A stretch of DNA of 64,000 nucleotides from Alentia gelatinosa (lineage: Eukaryota > Annelida > Polychaeta > Phyllodocida > Polynoidae). Both the position numbers and the translations under genes were made by a program. Location: NCBI GenBank assembly GCA_950022655.1, contig OX465587.1, positions 32,057,716 through 32,121,715 on the forward strand, given 5' to 3'. Shown in pieces: positions 10,735 through 22,420 of the stretch. Position 1 is the first letter of the stretch. Every line of letters begins with the position of its first letter. Under the pieces are notes generated by a model that saw only the letters and a program-made list of their open reading frames with translations, was not told the origin of the DNA and searched no databases.

Positions 10735-11850
10735 GGATTCTCATGCCACGGACGCGGTCGCTCAGGAAAGTCTGGAGGGCGTACACAATGTTCAGGGCCT
10801 CAACCTTGGAGATGCATTCCACCGGGTCTTCGATTGGGCACACCTGGCCAGCATATGGGTAGTGGCCGTCGGTGTCCCCCACTCCTGAGAGGCAGGCATT
10901 GAACTTAATACACTTCGTGGGAGGCCCACGCGGGATGAGGGCATGCGCGGATCGCATGAACCAACCAGGGTCCTGCTGCATCTCAGGGTTAATATTGACA
11001 TAGAACCCTTTCATAGCCCGTAGGGCCTCAAGCAGCTTAGTAACAAATGCCCTGGCCGGGCGAATATACTTTGAGACATGTAGTCCTTTACCGAGTATCG
11101 ATTGGAGCTGTCCCTTGGTGAGTGACCGTTTCCTGGCCATGGCTGCGACATATTCCTGAACATCCATCAGTTTCGCCTCCGGGATGGAGAGAGACATGGA
11201 GGCCGCATTTATGTCTATCCCAAGTCAGGTGAAACGTTTGCTTGGCGCCTCGGGGAGGCCTAATTCCTGGAAGAGGGCATGGGCATCCTCGAAGTCACGT
11301 TGTGCCTTGTCCTCGTCAGGGGAGAGGATAATCAAGTCATCCAGATACATGGATGTCCCTGCTAGCCAGTATCTCCACTATGTTGTTGGTGACACACTGC
11401 ATGTGGTACGAGGAGGCAAGGGCACCAAACGGCATGGCCGTATTGCAATAGTGCCCGCCTCCCCACTCGAAACATAGCAGTGGCCAATCCAGGGGATCAC
11501 ATCTAAAGTTCTTATAGTGGACATGTAGGAATCCGTTCTTGAAGCGACGAGGCCGTGAAGAAAACCATCTATGGTCGGCAGGCCCTGGTCCTGTTCCATC
11601 CCGTAGACTGAGTTCTTAATGATAAAGGCGTTGACACTCTGCTCCTTCAGGAATGTCATATCCATAATGACCCTTCTATTCTCCGTTCCCCGTTTTTCCC
11701 GTGTCATTAGTGACAACACGTGACACCACGGGGTTGAACAGATAAGAGTGACACTGTTCCTTTGTAATGAAATTATCCACCTGAGCCGGATAGCTAGTGG
11801 CACTGGGGTGGTTGGGCGTTCCCTTAGCATCCATGATAGGGCCCAGGTAT
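10735..11850 (-). pseudogene. Reverse transcriptase-RNase H, DIRS-type, broken
   Basis: A minus-strand polymerase region, readable only by changing frame. From the N-terminus: a segment with RRVIMDM and SVN (in the frame at 11378-11830), then PLDWPLLCFEW and PFGALASS, then the catalytic YLDD at about 11326-11346, then a frame with RSLTKGQLQSILGKG and an RNase H start FNACLSGVG (frame 10598-11197). Defects are visible: at least one frameshift just before YLDD and a TGA about 30 codons after it. The first RNase H acidic residue appears as Asn in FNACLSG where Asp is usual. The RNase H is cut off at the direct repeat near 10735. It belongs to the copy-via-RNA machinery of the element and is clearly inactive here. 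Confidence 0.7.
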
Positions 11851-12558
11851 CCGAGAAGGAATCCGTATCGGATGAAGCCTAGGAGCTCTTGTTTCCCGTC
11901 CAGGGATGAGAGATCCTTGCACCCATAGCGTTGGGTATTCCGGTGTCCGGCTTAGTATATCTGTGCATGGTCGTCGGGCCCCATGGCCGTGAAGTTGGGC
12001 CACATTGCTTTTCTGTGGTCAGCGAAAGCTGGGGGTCCGTCCGGACACTGGCATCATAAAATCCGGTTTCGCATATCTGCCTAATGGTGTCGAAATCTGG
12101 AGTGTTAGCTTCAGCGTGGACAGTATAGCTACCCTGAGATGCAGTAACACTAACACTGTCCATGCTGCAGGAGATAGGTCTGGGGTTTGTATCCTCCTGA
12201 TGTGCATTCGGTCTGTTGTTGTTTTGCTCCTTTCCCAGTGCACATGTAGGAGGGCCCACGTGACCCGTGACGTCACATGGGGGCACCATGCCTCTTATGT
12301 AATCGTGCGAGCTGCAGGGAGCCGGGGGAGCCACATCATAGGCCTCGCTTACTCGCGGGGCATGTCCAACCCTGTTTTTGGAAGTCGCCACCATTTGATA
12401 TTGGTATCCGGTCTGCGTGGTCGGCGGCTTCTGTGTTTGCAGAGTATATCCGGCCGGGGACATCCTTTGCGGGACCGGAGTGGGTGCAGGGATAGGCGCT
12501 GTGTGTTCGTAGCCTTGTCCATACGTCAGCTTCCTGTTGCAGGCGTGTACAGAGTGCC
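11851..12558 (-). pseudogene. Gag-pol spacer region of the DIRS-like relic
   Basis: Lies between the gag-like zinc-binding segment and the RT. An open minus-strand frame of 194 codons (11879-12463) is rich in Pro, Thr and Ser and shows no motif that I can assign. It is compositionally like the low-complexity linkers common before the RT of these elements. The opposite-strand frames here are shadows. Its status as coding is uncertain. Confidence 0.35.
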
Positions 12559-13430
12559 CTAATGCCTGCCTACCAAGTCACAAAAACTACAGATATGCAC
12601 CCACCGGATGCCCCCCTCCTCGTGGCCGTTACAGTGGTGGCACCCCTTCTCCATATTGAAGTCCTGGCATGGGTATTCCCTTGCCTGGGACAGAGTCCCG
12701 TCCTGCTTCTCGTGTGTTGTCAGGGCCATCATGCTCATCTTGTATCCCACCGTAATCGCTCCAGTATATGCGCCCGGCTTCCACTTGGTCAAATATATAG
12801 TTCGACCATCTTTGAACTCCGGCCCACGGCCGGCTCTGGGCATCTACGAACACCTCATGGAGGTGCCTAAACATCTGCTCCTTGTCCTCGGGGTGCAGAG
12901 TCCGGTCCTCACTCAAAAGTGTCAGAAACAAACTGTACTCAAGGGAACCCAGACTACCCCTGAGTTCCAGCTTCTGGTTGAGGGTATAGACCTCTTCCTG
13001 GTCTACAAACATGTATGGTTTCGATATAAGTCTATGGGTATTCAGATCATAGAGGAGTGTACTGTTACCGGTCGCATGGTCGTGCCTGATGGCCTCCAGG
13101 TCGATTTCCCAATGGACGTATTCTTCTGTGGTGTACGCCTCTCGTAGTTGCCGAAGGGGAGGGAGACGCCATTTGGCCTGGTCCTGGGCCCAGTCCTGTG
13201 TCTGTGCCGCAGCGTTCGCCCAGGAGCCGTGGGGCCTGGAGTCCCTCTCAGGGGAGCAATCCCTCTTTGAGAGCTGCATAGGGTGTCCAGTACCCCGTCA
13301 ATCTTGTCATTCATCTTCCATATGTTATCCTTCATGTCCCCGAGTTCACGTGGTCGTCCACGTTCCTGCTGGTCCCGTCGGTCCCTCCAGACTGTCGTGA
13401 GGCACTCGCGCTTCTTGTCTTCGGCGGCAT
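12559..13430 (-). pseudogene. Gag-like protein of the DIRS-like relic, frameshifted
   Basis: The probable start is the ATG at 13430 (MPPKTRSASA..., a basic Ser-rich start common in gag proteins). The frame then breaks twice, continuing as the segments opening at 13335 (MKDNIWKMND) and 13279 (MQLSKRDCSP). The long segment has acidic helical sequence, and after another shift the end carries a Cys/His cluster (12573-12700) with CQDFN, GCHHCNGH and HICSFC. That cluster matches the pattern of the zinc-binding C-terminus of DIRS-type gag proteins, which bind nucleic acid. At least three frame breaks make it a pseudogene. Confidence 0.6.
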
Positions 13431-13830
13431 GGTTTCACTCATTCACTACTCGTTATACTTATCCCTTTTTGTATCCCTCTACTTAGTCGCCTATATCCGG
13501 GGGATATAGAGACCCGAGGTACGTTGAGGGAATGAGCCCAAAAGTGGGAGAAGAAAAAATTATACGCGCGTACAGTGTGAGCGTGAAGCGAGAAGTGAGG
13601 GAGATAAGCGTGCTGTGAGAACGCATGTGGATGAGAGGTCCACGTGAGAAGCGCTAGGGGGTGTGGCTGGGGCGCTTGTAGTGAGAGGGACAGTCACCAG
13701 GGGTGCAATGACCACCCCTGACCAAAGGCCATGGGTTACCAATTTTCATTTTTCTCTCTGACGATATAGCCGATGATGAAATATACCCTCATGTGTCGGT
13801 CATAATTGACACTCACCGATAACAACTTTA

Positions 13831-14230
13831 TCCTACCCCTAATAAAAAAACGCCATAGGTTTAACATTGACTCAATGTATTTGATGGAGCGTTGGATAAA
13901 GTGTTATTTATGCACCGAGGTGAATAAAAAAATGGACTAATCAGGGACCAGATAACCAAAGTAGATCCGGCAGCATCTGTAAATGTGGCCATCCTCCGTT
14001 GAGTGTCAACACGCTACTAACATGGATAATTACAAATTTTTCTCTCTATATTGGTCAGATGGGGTAGGATAAATACGAAACCAAACTCGAGTTAGCCTTG
14101 TCAATGGTTAAACCACTCTGGTCAGGTCTGCTACTCACTACACTTGGCTAACGCCTCGTGTAGTAATACACAAGCTGCCCATTGTGGCATAACCATTGAC
14201 AAGGCTAACTCTTGTTTGGTTTCTACTAAT
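13831..14230 (+). mobile_element. Hairpin-tailed element, subfamily I, copy e
   Basis: The head (13831-14069) opens TCCTACCCCTAATAAAA with CCATAGGTTTAACATTG and closes GGGGTAGGA before TA at 14070. The tail (14072-14230) is a long stem: GAAACCAAACTCGAGTTAG and then CCTTGTCAATGGTTA are matched on the other arm. ATTTATGC-type and GTGGCAT motifs occur in head and tail. It is flanked by TA at 13829 and 14231. It is a close relative of 4163-4473 and 56173-56571. Confidence 0.85.
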
Positions 14231-14232
14231 TA

Positions 14233-15571
14233 TTACATGAAAGATGTCAAATGCTTATGCTCATTGACTGCCGACAGGAGCAGCTTTTGGTAATCATTCA
14301 TAAAAGGTAAAACAAATTAAGAGTCGCTAGATGAAAGGGAATTGCCGCCCAGATCTGACTCTAAGATAAGGTTTAAGTAAAGGACCTTAAAAAGTAGTTC
14401 TTATGAAAAAAAGTCCTTTGCAGAGAGGGTTAGTATTGTGGAACAAATTACCTGTACATGCACAAAGGGCAGAGAGTAAGGACTCATTTCAGTTGAGATT
14501 GCCATCATTACTAACCCCCGTCATCAACTTCATCTGTTAATTACTCAACCTATACGAGAATGTATTATTGATGTACAACGCCTTATCTTCACTGGAAGAA
14601 CTGTTACTACAACAAAATTGAAATAAAAGTCTTTACCCCCCCCCCCCCCCCAAATAAAAATAAGGCATTGACATTCTTGTCATACCACCATACATTGGCA
14701 AAGTATGGAGGTATGACTGACACTATTTATACACCTTGACATGCAGACAGTGGATGCACTGGCAGTGATGCACAAACTTTTTTTATTTTAGTATAACCAT
14801 GTTTCTCCCAAAAGTGGGAAAAAAAAGAAAAAAGGGCACCCTCTTTTTATTGTTCTTGGAAGAATGTAGATAGTTGTGAATTGTGTATAATGCTTCAATT
14901 AGTATGAAACAGGATAAGATATTAGTATAAGTGTTTCAGAGTTTCCTATGTACAATCTTCGATTTCAGACATTGTTCCTTGTTGGGGTGATCACTTGTAG
15001 CCCTTTGGATAGTCCATTATGCGACAATGGAAAGTTGTATTTTCTACCTGAAATTACTGTAACTCTTTCGGTTTAATAAATAGAGAGAAGCTCGATATTT
15101 AAAAAAAAGAATTTCATTGTCTTTTTATTTTGGATGGAAACAAGACTTCTAAAATTCTAATTCATTAATTTGTCATGGGTAATCTAATAAGGCTACCAAC
15201 GATTAATCTTCTCTCAGAAGGATAGAAACACTTTTAATCCCTCCGTGATCCTCTATGTTTTGATTATTAAAAGATTATAATTCAATTGTAAGTGAAATGC
15301 ACCCTCACGCAATATTTGATACCAACTGACATATGACGTTTCCACCTGCCGATTATGACTACTGATTATGACATTTTGCACTGCCAACCAATTATGCGAT
15401 ACATTCAGTGCAACAATCATCAGGTGGTTATACACAGTATTGACTGGTTTCAGATACAAACGGCCATATGCTCCGAGGAGTTGACCTGTAGTAGTTTTGT
15501 GACTACATTTAAACTTACAAAAAAACAGAATATCAAGAAAATCAAGCAGTTAAATCTGCTTAAACTATCAT
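14233..15571. other. No recognised gene
   Basis: AT-rich sequence containing a run of C at about 14637-14651 and short A/T runs. A small dyad (CACCTG near 15340 with CAGGTGG near 15420) marks a possible short fold-back at 15339-15430. No coding motif was found on either strand. Confidence 0.45.
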
Positions 15572-16340
15572 CACTGCACGAAAACCTGCAGTTATTTCAT
15601 ATATACTCAATCGCGTAAATGCATGTATCCGAGGTATATTGACAGGTTCTTATATATATACATCCTCATTTCATGCCAGCATATACGGCATATACAAATG
15701 TGTTTTTCCATATATACAGAAGCATAATGGCTGTATTTGCCGCAAACCGTACATGAGAAGAAATATCCTCTGTGCGACATGTATATTGCCTTTGTATACA
15801 TGTTATACGTTTGGCGTATATATATGTATACTGATTTTTAAAAAAAGGTGCGCCACCTAGCCACCCTGCCCCCACCACCCTGTCTCCCCCCCCCCCTTCA
15901 CAGTCCCCTGCCTACACAGCGCATGGCTAAGTGCAGAGGGGAAGTGGCGGGTGTGAAAACGGCGGGTGTGAAAGTGGCGGCCGCAGCAGAGGTGTTCGTG
16001 GCGGCAGCTGAGGCGGTGGCTTTGGCGGTGGCTGAGTGGCTGTGGTAGGGAGATACCTGGTCAGATCTTGTCTATGAACACAGGCTCCTAATCCCTTTAA
16101 AAAAGCTATCCAGAACCCTACAGAAGAGTGGTGTTTTGAAAGTATAATCTATTTCAAAAACGTTAAAAAAAACCCAAAGAATGCTTGGTTTATTATATGT
16201 ATTTAATGAAAAGATTATGAATAAGGATTTAGAACGATCAAAATTGATAATATAGATAATAATATGGATTTTCCATATACCAAGGACTTAATAACTTAAT
16301 ATGGGTTGACCACATTTATGCGTTTAGACGCCGATAAAAA
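15572..16340 (+). mobile_element. CACTA-like element, left part
   Basis: It begins CACTGCACGAAAACCTGCAG, the same end as the delimited insertion at 45646-47236. Subterminal sequence (AGAAGCATAATGGCTG and GAGAAGAAATATCCTC) matches, inverted, the right arm of the element at 54167-55646. Several GCGTATATATA/TATATACGC dyads follow. A GC-rich low-complexity core is at 15850-16050, then an A-rich run and an AT-rich segment (TTTATTATATGTATTTAATG) shared with 23140 and 63430. No right end was found, so the element is incomplete or interrupted. Confidence 0.6.
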
Positions 16341-16479
16341 CCCCATACAATGTGTGGTGGATTGGTATGTCTAGGGATACGTCCACGATTTTGCACCTTC
16401 CCGATATGTCTCCAATATTGACTTTTTGTAACGGTGCCATTTTGGTAGGTCTAAATTTCTATCGTAGTAGCTGAATGCC

Positions 16480-16850
16480 AGGCCTTTTAGTATATACCCA
16501 TGCAGTATATACTGTAAATACGCACCGTTTCACCATATAATGTAAAAATACTGTACGGACCACTGGTCCGTACACTAAAATACAGACTACCTTGCCAAAC
16601 ACGTTTATCAACATATTAGTTGTTAAAAATTAAATTAATGATTTAAAAAAAAAAGGGTATATAGTAAATATATAACGTCCAACCATTCTTGTACAAGTCA
16701 CAAAACTCAATGATAATTACCGTTTGTATGGAACTCGGCATAAATGCCTCGGTCCGTACAAACCGTAAATTACCATCTCGTTCTGTGACTTGTACAGCAT
16801 GGTCAGGACGTTCTATATAAGTACCCCGTACCATGTCTATATAAATTCCA
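16480..16850 (-). repeat. Repeat shared with 53830-54166, with perfect dyad
   Basis: On the minus strand this matches the plus strand at 53830-54166 over nearly its whole length. It contains an odd-centred dyad with arms GTACGGACCA and TGGTCCGTAC at about 16553-16573. A 63-codon minus-strand frame (16643-16834) and the 53874 frame share PSS and LYK positions, but the segment is also rich in inverted GTACGGAAC-type repeats, so the match may be structural rather than coding. Confidence 0.6.
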
Positions 16851-17355
16851 CTTTGGTATTGTAACTGTGCTGAAGGAGTAGAATATCAGTATATTGTACT
16901 ACTCCCCATATAATGGAAGACCACCTGTGTGTAATATAAAATAAAAAAAAGCCGGATCTAATGGAAAATGGTGCACGATTACCATCGTCCGTATCATGAG
17001 ACTCTAGCCCGGACTTGATGTTGTCATATGTTGGTAAATATCCAAATGATTATGAGGAGTACACATCAAATACCTGCATCGTTTACCATGTGTAATTGCC
17101 TGTGTCTTTGTGTGAGAGTCGTCATCAAAGTTAATCATTGCACGCTCTGTGCACCGGGGAAATACCACAGCGGTTTCTCTCCCAATTTAACCGCCTGATG
17201 AGTTTTTATTTTATTTTTATTTATGTTGTTATTTATTCTGGAGTAGCTCTTCGCTTTGTTAACCGAGATCTCATCAGGGCACTAACCAACAGGGGCCAGG
17301 GGGCAGTGGAATAATATTTTCTCGTATGTGAGGCTGGATGATAAGTTATATCAAA
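16851..17355. other. No recognised feature
   Basis: AT-rich sequence with a T-rich low-complexity piece at 17205-17235. Nothing is assigned. Confidence 0.4.
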
Positions 17356-17660
17356 AGATGCCCATCTACCCATTTCAGAACATTCATGTACCTTTGTCGG
17401 TGACAAACGGACGGTAATTTGTCTCACCCAAGGCATCCTAACCGAGTCGGCCGTAGTCGGTAGATGTAGGACAGCTAGGCAAGGGTGAGCCACTGATTAG
17501 TAGACTGATTTGCTTAGGACTAATATCCAGCACCCCATCTCCTAAATGTCCACCGGTTGAGCGAAGGGTTACGTAATTTGCCTATGACCAGTTGACAGAC
17601 TCCTATACGATTTGGTATCTAATCGCTTAACCCTGAATCGGTAGATGGACATCAGGCTTA
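17356..17660. mobile_element. CCCATCTACCGATTT MITE, second copy
   Basis: It is bounded by ATGCCCATCTACCCATTTC and the inverted GAATCGGTAGATGGACATC. Interior blocks (the GTCGGTGACAAACG dyad, GTCGGTAGATGTAGGACAGC, CCTATACGATTTGG) match 8657-8972 in inverted orientation. It is non-coding. Confidence 0.7.
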
Positions 17661-18180
17661 AACAACATCCTGGACGACCTTTTCCATTCAGGGTAGCATA
17701 ACATGGTCCTTGGTGTCAACATTATCATCCTTTCAGGTTGTCATTCAATCGTCATACAATTGACCTATTTCCAAGTGTTTATACATTTCCTAAATAAACG
17801 CCGATACAAAGTGAAACATTATCAAGCGATGCAGTGGTATGTCTTAGACAAGCAGGTCGAGTGATGCAGTCCCTGTGAAGCAATACGAATGGTCAAACAT
17901 TTTTCCAAAAACGATTTTATCATTAATAATGATGAAATTTGGTATACAGGTATTTATTATATATGGATAGTATTCTCTGTTGAAAAATAATTTACTTTGA
18001 ATTAGAGTTAGTGCATGAAAAACGAGTTTAACATCCACTATGACACCTCTAGAGGTATTTTTGGGACGACAAATGGATGACAAAATGGATGATATTTTTA
18101 GAATAAAAGATTTCTTATGCCACAGCAGCTACGATATCTCAGTTTCCAGGTGGCCACTTTACAGATACTATCCTAAGATC
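17661..18180. other. No recognised gene
   Basis: AT-rich flank of the non-LTR element. A block at 17793-17835 (AAACGCCGATA and GTGGTATGTCT) resembles 16325-16370, suggesting a small repeat. The two short frames that cross here have no recognisable motif. Confidence 0.4.
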
Positions 18181-19690
18181 GATGAATGTTGGTATGGTTA
18201 CAGGAGCGGTCTTTATCGACTTGAAGAAGGCCTTTGACACCGTGGACCACCCTATTCTACTAAAAAAATTATCCTCTTATGGAGTCAGAAACAGAAATTT
18301 AGAATTATTTAAAAATTATCTTACTAATAGAACACAACAAACGAAAGCTAATGAATTGTTATCGAGTGACTGTAGGGTGGTCTGCGGTGTCCCACAAGGC
18401 TCAAATTTGGGCCCGACCTTATTTTTAATCTTTATTAACGATTTAATTTCTTGTATTCCGAATGCAAATATAAGACTGTATGCCGATGACACGGTTAACT
18501 TTACTGAGGGTATGAACAAGTACTACATAGAAACTAAATTACAAGATGCAATTGACATGTTTGATTTGTGGGCCGATCAAAACAAGTTAACTGTCAATAT
18601 TACAAAAACTAAATGTATGGTGTTTGGATCAACCCACAAATGCAAGCAGACTGGTCATATATCTTACAAAATGTTCATAATTATAAATATCTAGGATATC
18701 TTTTGGATTCTAATCTAACCTATGAAGCACATATCAAGGAAATTCTTAAGAGGGTCGGCCATCGCATATACCAACTAGGGAAATTGAGACCGTTCCTGGA
18801 AACTGACACAGCTATACGTATTTACAAGTCCTTTTTGTTACCATATTTTGATTTTGGAGATCTCCTGTATTACAACGCATCTAAGTTTTTGTTAGAGAAA
18901 TTACAATGTGCACAAAACCAGAGCCTTCGTATAATACTATATGCTGATCCTTATACAAAAATTTCTGATCTCCACAAATGGGCTAAAATTCCTCTTTTAT
19001 GTGATCGTAGAAAGACCCATCTTGGGAATTTGATGTATTGCAGAGTGCAAAAGGAGGAATACCTTGATGTAAGACACCTACGAACAAGACTCTTCAATGC
19101 CCCGGTATTAAAACAATCCCAACCTAACATACAAGCCTACATAAAAAGTGTTGAGTACACTGGTGCTAATTACTGGAACTCCCTACCAATTGTTGTTAGA
19201 CAAACGGAATCATATACCCAGTTCAAAAGATTATCTAAAACAGTTTTATTGGAATCAATACCTTAAAAGATTAAAAACCTGAAAATATTAAAATATAAAA
19301 ACATATTAATGTTCACTATTTCCATGTATAGGAAGTCTGATGTTTACCCTAAGGATTTATGATGTATGACGTATGTTGTTATACCCGCTTTTTCTGCTAA
19401 CAATAAGACTGATAGTGGACTGATAGTATTCTAATCTCAAAATTTACAGTATAGATGTTTGTGGATTATATTGTGTAAATAACAGTAGAACAGGGAGGCC
19501 TACGTGCAAATGTTGTAATTTTTCTACTTGATATCAACTGAAAACCAGTGTAGGCTGCCTGCCGTAACTGAGTTGACATTTTGGTATTTCGTTTATTGGT
19601 ATGACCAAACTGAATGGAAATGTGAACCAGGAATTAACTGTAACATATTTAGACCAATAAGAAGATCTTGAACAAAAAAAAACAAAAAAA
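18180..19690 (+). mobile_element. 5'-truncated non-LTR retrotransposon
   Basis: It contains the RT core, thumb and C-terminal part of a non-LTR (LINE) polyprotein, a 3' untranslated region of about 400 bases, and a tail of A-runs at about 19671-19690. There is no endonuclease and no N-terminal RT sequence, which is the usual result of incomplete target-primed reverse transcription. No target-site duplication was found by eye. Confidence 0.8.
18182..19266 (+). pseudogene. Non-LTR reverse transcriptase, frameshifted and truncated
   Basis: Two overlapping frames together give the RT. The first (18182-18694, 170 codons) has TGAVFIDLKKAFDTVDH with the first catalytic Asp at residue 13, then GVPQGSNLGP at 69-78, then the YADD box at residues 100-103. 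Reading must shift at about 18655-18690 into the second frame (18613-19266), which has NYKYLGYLLD, the usual post-catalytic motif, then a helical thumb and connection, and ends with TAA at 19264. The motif set fits the CR1/jockey-like group of LINEs, but the clade cannot be fixed by eye. The enzyme would copy the element RNA at a nicked target. It is truncated at the N-terminus, so the ATG at 18182 is not a real start. Confidence 0.85.
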
Positions 19691-20149
19691 AGCATAACGA
19701 GTCAAACGCCCCCTAGCCCGGAGTTATTTTCTTTCGTACTCTCGTAAAGGATGACAGTCGTAGGGTGGTACCTTGTAACCTGCTAAATTCTCCTTACATC
19801 CTGCGATCAGGCATGCACAACAAAAGTTGCGATAATGATTTCTTTCATACTAGTCTCTGACTAAGTACCTTCCAGAAAAAAAACATTATTTTAACAAAAT
19901 CAAATGAATTGCTTTGATTTGAAAGCCCTTTAAACATTGTGTGTAATAAATACTCTGTGTGATATAACACTCCTAAAATATATGAAGTTTAAGAAACGTT
20001 ATTAATGTGATTCTTGGACACATACTCCCTTAGAAGTAGATATTTCCCTATGAATGTAAGTAAGTACCTTATTTATAAAAAACTTTTCAAACATTTGGGT
20101 GCCAGACAAAATGCATCCATAATTTCATATTTATTGGCTTATAAAATCA
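19691..20149. other. No recognised feature
   Basis: AT-rich sequence downstream of the LINE tail. No gene or repeat is assigned. Confidence 0.4.
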
Positions 20150-20640
20150 GAGAAACTGCTGTTTATACATATGTAGGGGTCAGGGTAGTCGAGCACTGTT
20201 GTTTTCACTTCAAGCTAGGTGCCGCAAGTGTCGATCCCTCCTGTACGGTAAGGCCGGCAGACCCTTGTATGCAAATACTATTGGGTCGCCTGCATTATGT
20301 AGCTCAGTCAATATATAAGGACTGAGTCCGCAGCAGGTCAACAGGTCTTCTGGCGGTGCCTTCCAGTTGAGTGAACGCCTGGAGCCTCATAAGTTGGTAA
20401 GGTTTCTTTGGGACCTTTCAACAGTGAAGAGACCCAAATTTCTTCCCCCGCTAGTTGGTGCCCTGCAGCACCAACAAACTGTAAGATTGAGATACAATGA
20501 CACTGCCTGTATCTAAATAGTTTGGAGTCTGGTCTTGTGTTTGCTGTTAAGTGTTAGGTTGTAGATCCCGCATCTCCCTGACTTTCCCGGATTCAATCCA
20601 AACCCGCCCGTGCTGAGGTGTTAGCACGGGGTAGCTACTA
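20150..20640 (+). repeat. Possible solo LTR
   Basis: It shows a promoter-like ATATATAAGGACTGAG at about 20311, a GTTGGTGCCCTGCAGCACCAAC-type dyad (20453-20475), and near its 3' part TTTGGAGTCTGGTCTTGTGT. The last block resembles GTGGAGTCTGGTTTTGTGTG in the LTR relic at about 45460. The boundaries are not defined and no coding part is attached. An LTR is the best guess; an unrelated promoter-like region is possible. Confidence 0.35.
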
Positions 20641-20862
20641 TAGTCTCAGCCACTGGTTCACTGCTGCTTCACAGAGAGTAGACACACACTCTCAGCAACC
20701 AGTGGTTCGCTACACAAACTATGAAATATGTCTGTCATCTGATGGTACCAAAGTATGATACATAGAACAAAAATATTTGGTTTGACACGCACAAAACAGA
20801 TACCTATGTGACTTAACCGGACCAACCCCTATATCAAAGCTTAGCGTAGACAGGGGTCCCTC

Positions 20863-21060
20863 AAGGCCTTTTTCCATTGGCTGACAAACACGGTATAGAA
20901 TTTCTGTGTTCTCCTAATAGCCTATTTCTATTTTTGGTCAGAAGTGCCAAGGTCCGTCGGTGGTTCATGACTGTATATCGGTGATGGCCAATGGAAATAG
21001 GCTATTAGGAGAGCACAGAAAAACTACACAGTGTTTTTCGGCCAATGGAAACAGACCTAT
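20863..21060. mobile_element. GTTTCCATTGGCC-family MITE with fold-back core
   Basis: Its ends are AAGGCCTTTTTCCATTGGC and the inverted GGCCAATGGAAACAGACCT. Inside, CTGTGTTCTCCTAATAGCC pairs with GGCTATTAGGAGAGCACAG, so a second long stem lies in the core. The block GGTTCATGACTG with CCGTCGG is shared with 28763-29057. It is non-coding. Confidence 0.75.
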
Positions 21061-21339
21061 ATTCGAAGACCAAAAAAGAGGCGTAGATTTGGTTCTGTGA
21101 GAGGTGTTAGAGGGCGCCCTGGTCTGGTAGACATGCATGAGTGAACATGTACATTCACCATATTCAGGGCCTGCTGTGTTCCGTCAACCATGCAATAACA
21201 TTTCCCACCACTGACGGATTTTCTTTTCTCAGAAAACTGTAATTGGAAACATACTTCTCATAGTACTCTTTTTTTAACCACTTCCCCAGAAAGATATTCA
21301 TCGCCGATCAATTTAACATGGTTTTGATTGTGAAGAAAG

Positions 21340-22420
21340 TATGTCATGAACCCTGTGAGGTACCTTAAACCCAACGTGTGAATTACACTTCACAAGGAAC
21401 AAAATCCCATAAGACATTGAACCCTGTGAGGTAAATGAATCCCACCATGTGAATTTTACTTCACAAGGAACAGAATCCCATGAGACTTTGAACCCTGTGA
21501 GGTACTCAAATCCCTTTGTGTGCATTCCACTTCACAAGGAACAGAATCCCATGAGAATTTGAACCCTGTGAGGTACATGAATCCCAACGTATGATTTCCA
21601 CTTCACAAGGAACAGAATCCCATGAAATGTTGAACCCTGTAAGGTAGTCAAATCCTACACTGTGAATTCCACTTAACAAGGAACAGAATCTTATGAAATA
21701 TTTAACCGTCTGAGGCACTTAAATCCCAACGTGTGAATTCCGCTTGACAAGTAACAGAATCCAATGAGATTTTTAACACTGTGAGGTACATGAATCCCAC
21801 TTCACAAGGAGCAAAATCCCATGAGATTGTGAACCCTGTGAGGGACATATATCCCAACATATTCCACTTCATGAGGAACAGAATCCCATGAGATTTTGAT
21901 CTCTGTGAGGTACATGAATCCCACTTTTCAAGGAACAGAATCTCATGTTATTTTGAATACTGTGAGGTAATTAAATCCCAACATGTGAATTCCACTTAAC
22001 AAGGAACAGAATGCCATGAGATGTTGAACCCTGTGAGGTACATTAATCCCTTCATGTGCATTCCACTTCACAAGGAACAGTATCCCATGAGAATTTGAAC
22101 CTTGTGAGGTACTTAAATCCAGCATGTGAATTCTGCATAACAAGGAACAGAATCCCATGAGATTTTGAACCCTGTGAGGTACTTAAATCCAGATGTGTGA
22201 ATCCCGCTTAAGAAGGAACAGAATCCCATGAGATTGTGAACCCTGTGAGGTACATGAATCCCACCATGTGAATTCCACTTAAAAAGGAACAGAATCCCAT
22301 GAGATTTTGAACCCTGTGAGGTACTTAAATCCCGCTGTGTGAATCCCGTTTAACAAGGAACATAATCTCAGAAGATCTTTAACACTGTGAAGTACATGAA
22401 TCCCACCGTGTGAGTTCAAC
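21340..22420. repeat. Tandem array of about 71-bp units, about 16 copies
   Basis: Each unit holds AACCCTGTGAGGTAC, ATGAATCCCA, GTGAATTCCACTT and CAAGGAACAGAATCCCATGAG. The recurring AACCCTGTGAGGTA marks are spaced close to 71 bases (for example 21419, 21490, 21560, 21633), with a few shorter units near 21780-21960. Minus-strand frames crossing it give peptides with GILFLVKWN, but a period that is not a multiple of three changes frame between units, so I do not call it coding. A single orphan unit is at 28614-28675. Confidence 0.9.

Larger units (their letters stand above)
10385..13745 (-). mobile_element. DIRS-like retrotransposon relic
   Basis: Read on the minus strand, a non-coding leader (13745-13431) is followed by a gag-like region, a reverse transcriptase, the start of RNase H, and then a 3' non-coding region (about 10735-10385). 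The RT has the layout known from DIRS-type elements: RRVIMDM with SVN, then PFGALASS, then YLDD, then RNase H with no integrase in between. No tyrosine recombinase remains, so the 3' coding part is lost. A block of about 55 bases (GTACAGTGTGAGYGTGAAGC and neighbours) is present both in the leader (13555-13605) and just after the truncated RNase H (10690-10735). A short relative lacking all coding sequence lies at 58357-58925. Confidence 0.65.

Noticed and set aside
12005..12562. 185-codon plus-strand frame
   Set aside because: Lies opposite the DIRS-like gag/pol region; a shadow of the minus-strand coding sequence.
21313..22158. Repeated peptide (GILFLVKWN) frames on the minus strand
   Set aside because: Unit length near 71 is not a multiple of three, so the frame is not kept along the array.
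21340..22420. CRISPR-like array
   Set aside because: Whole units repeat without unique spacers, and the sequence context is eukaryotic.
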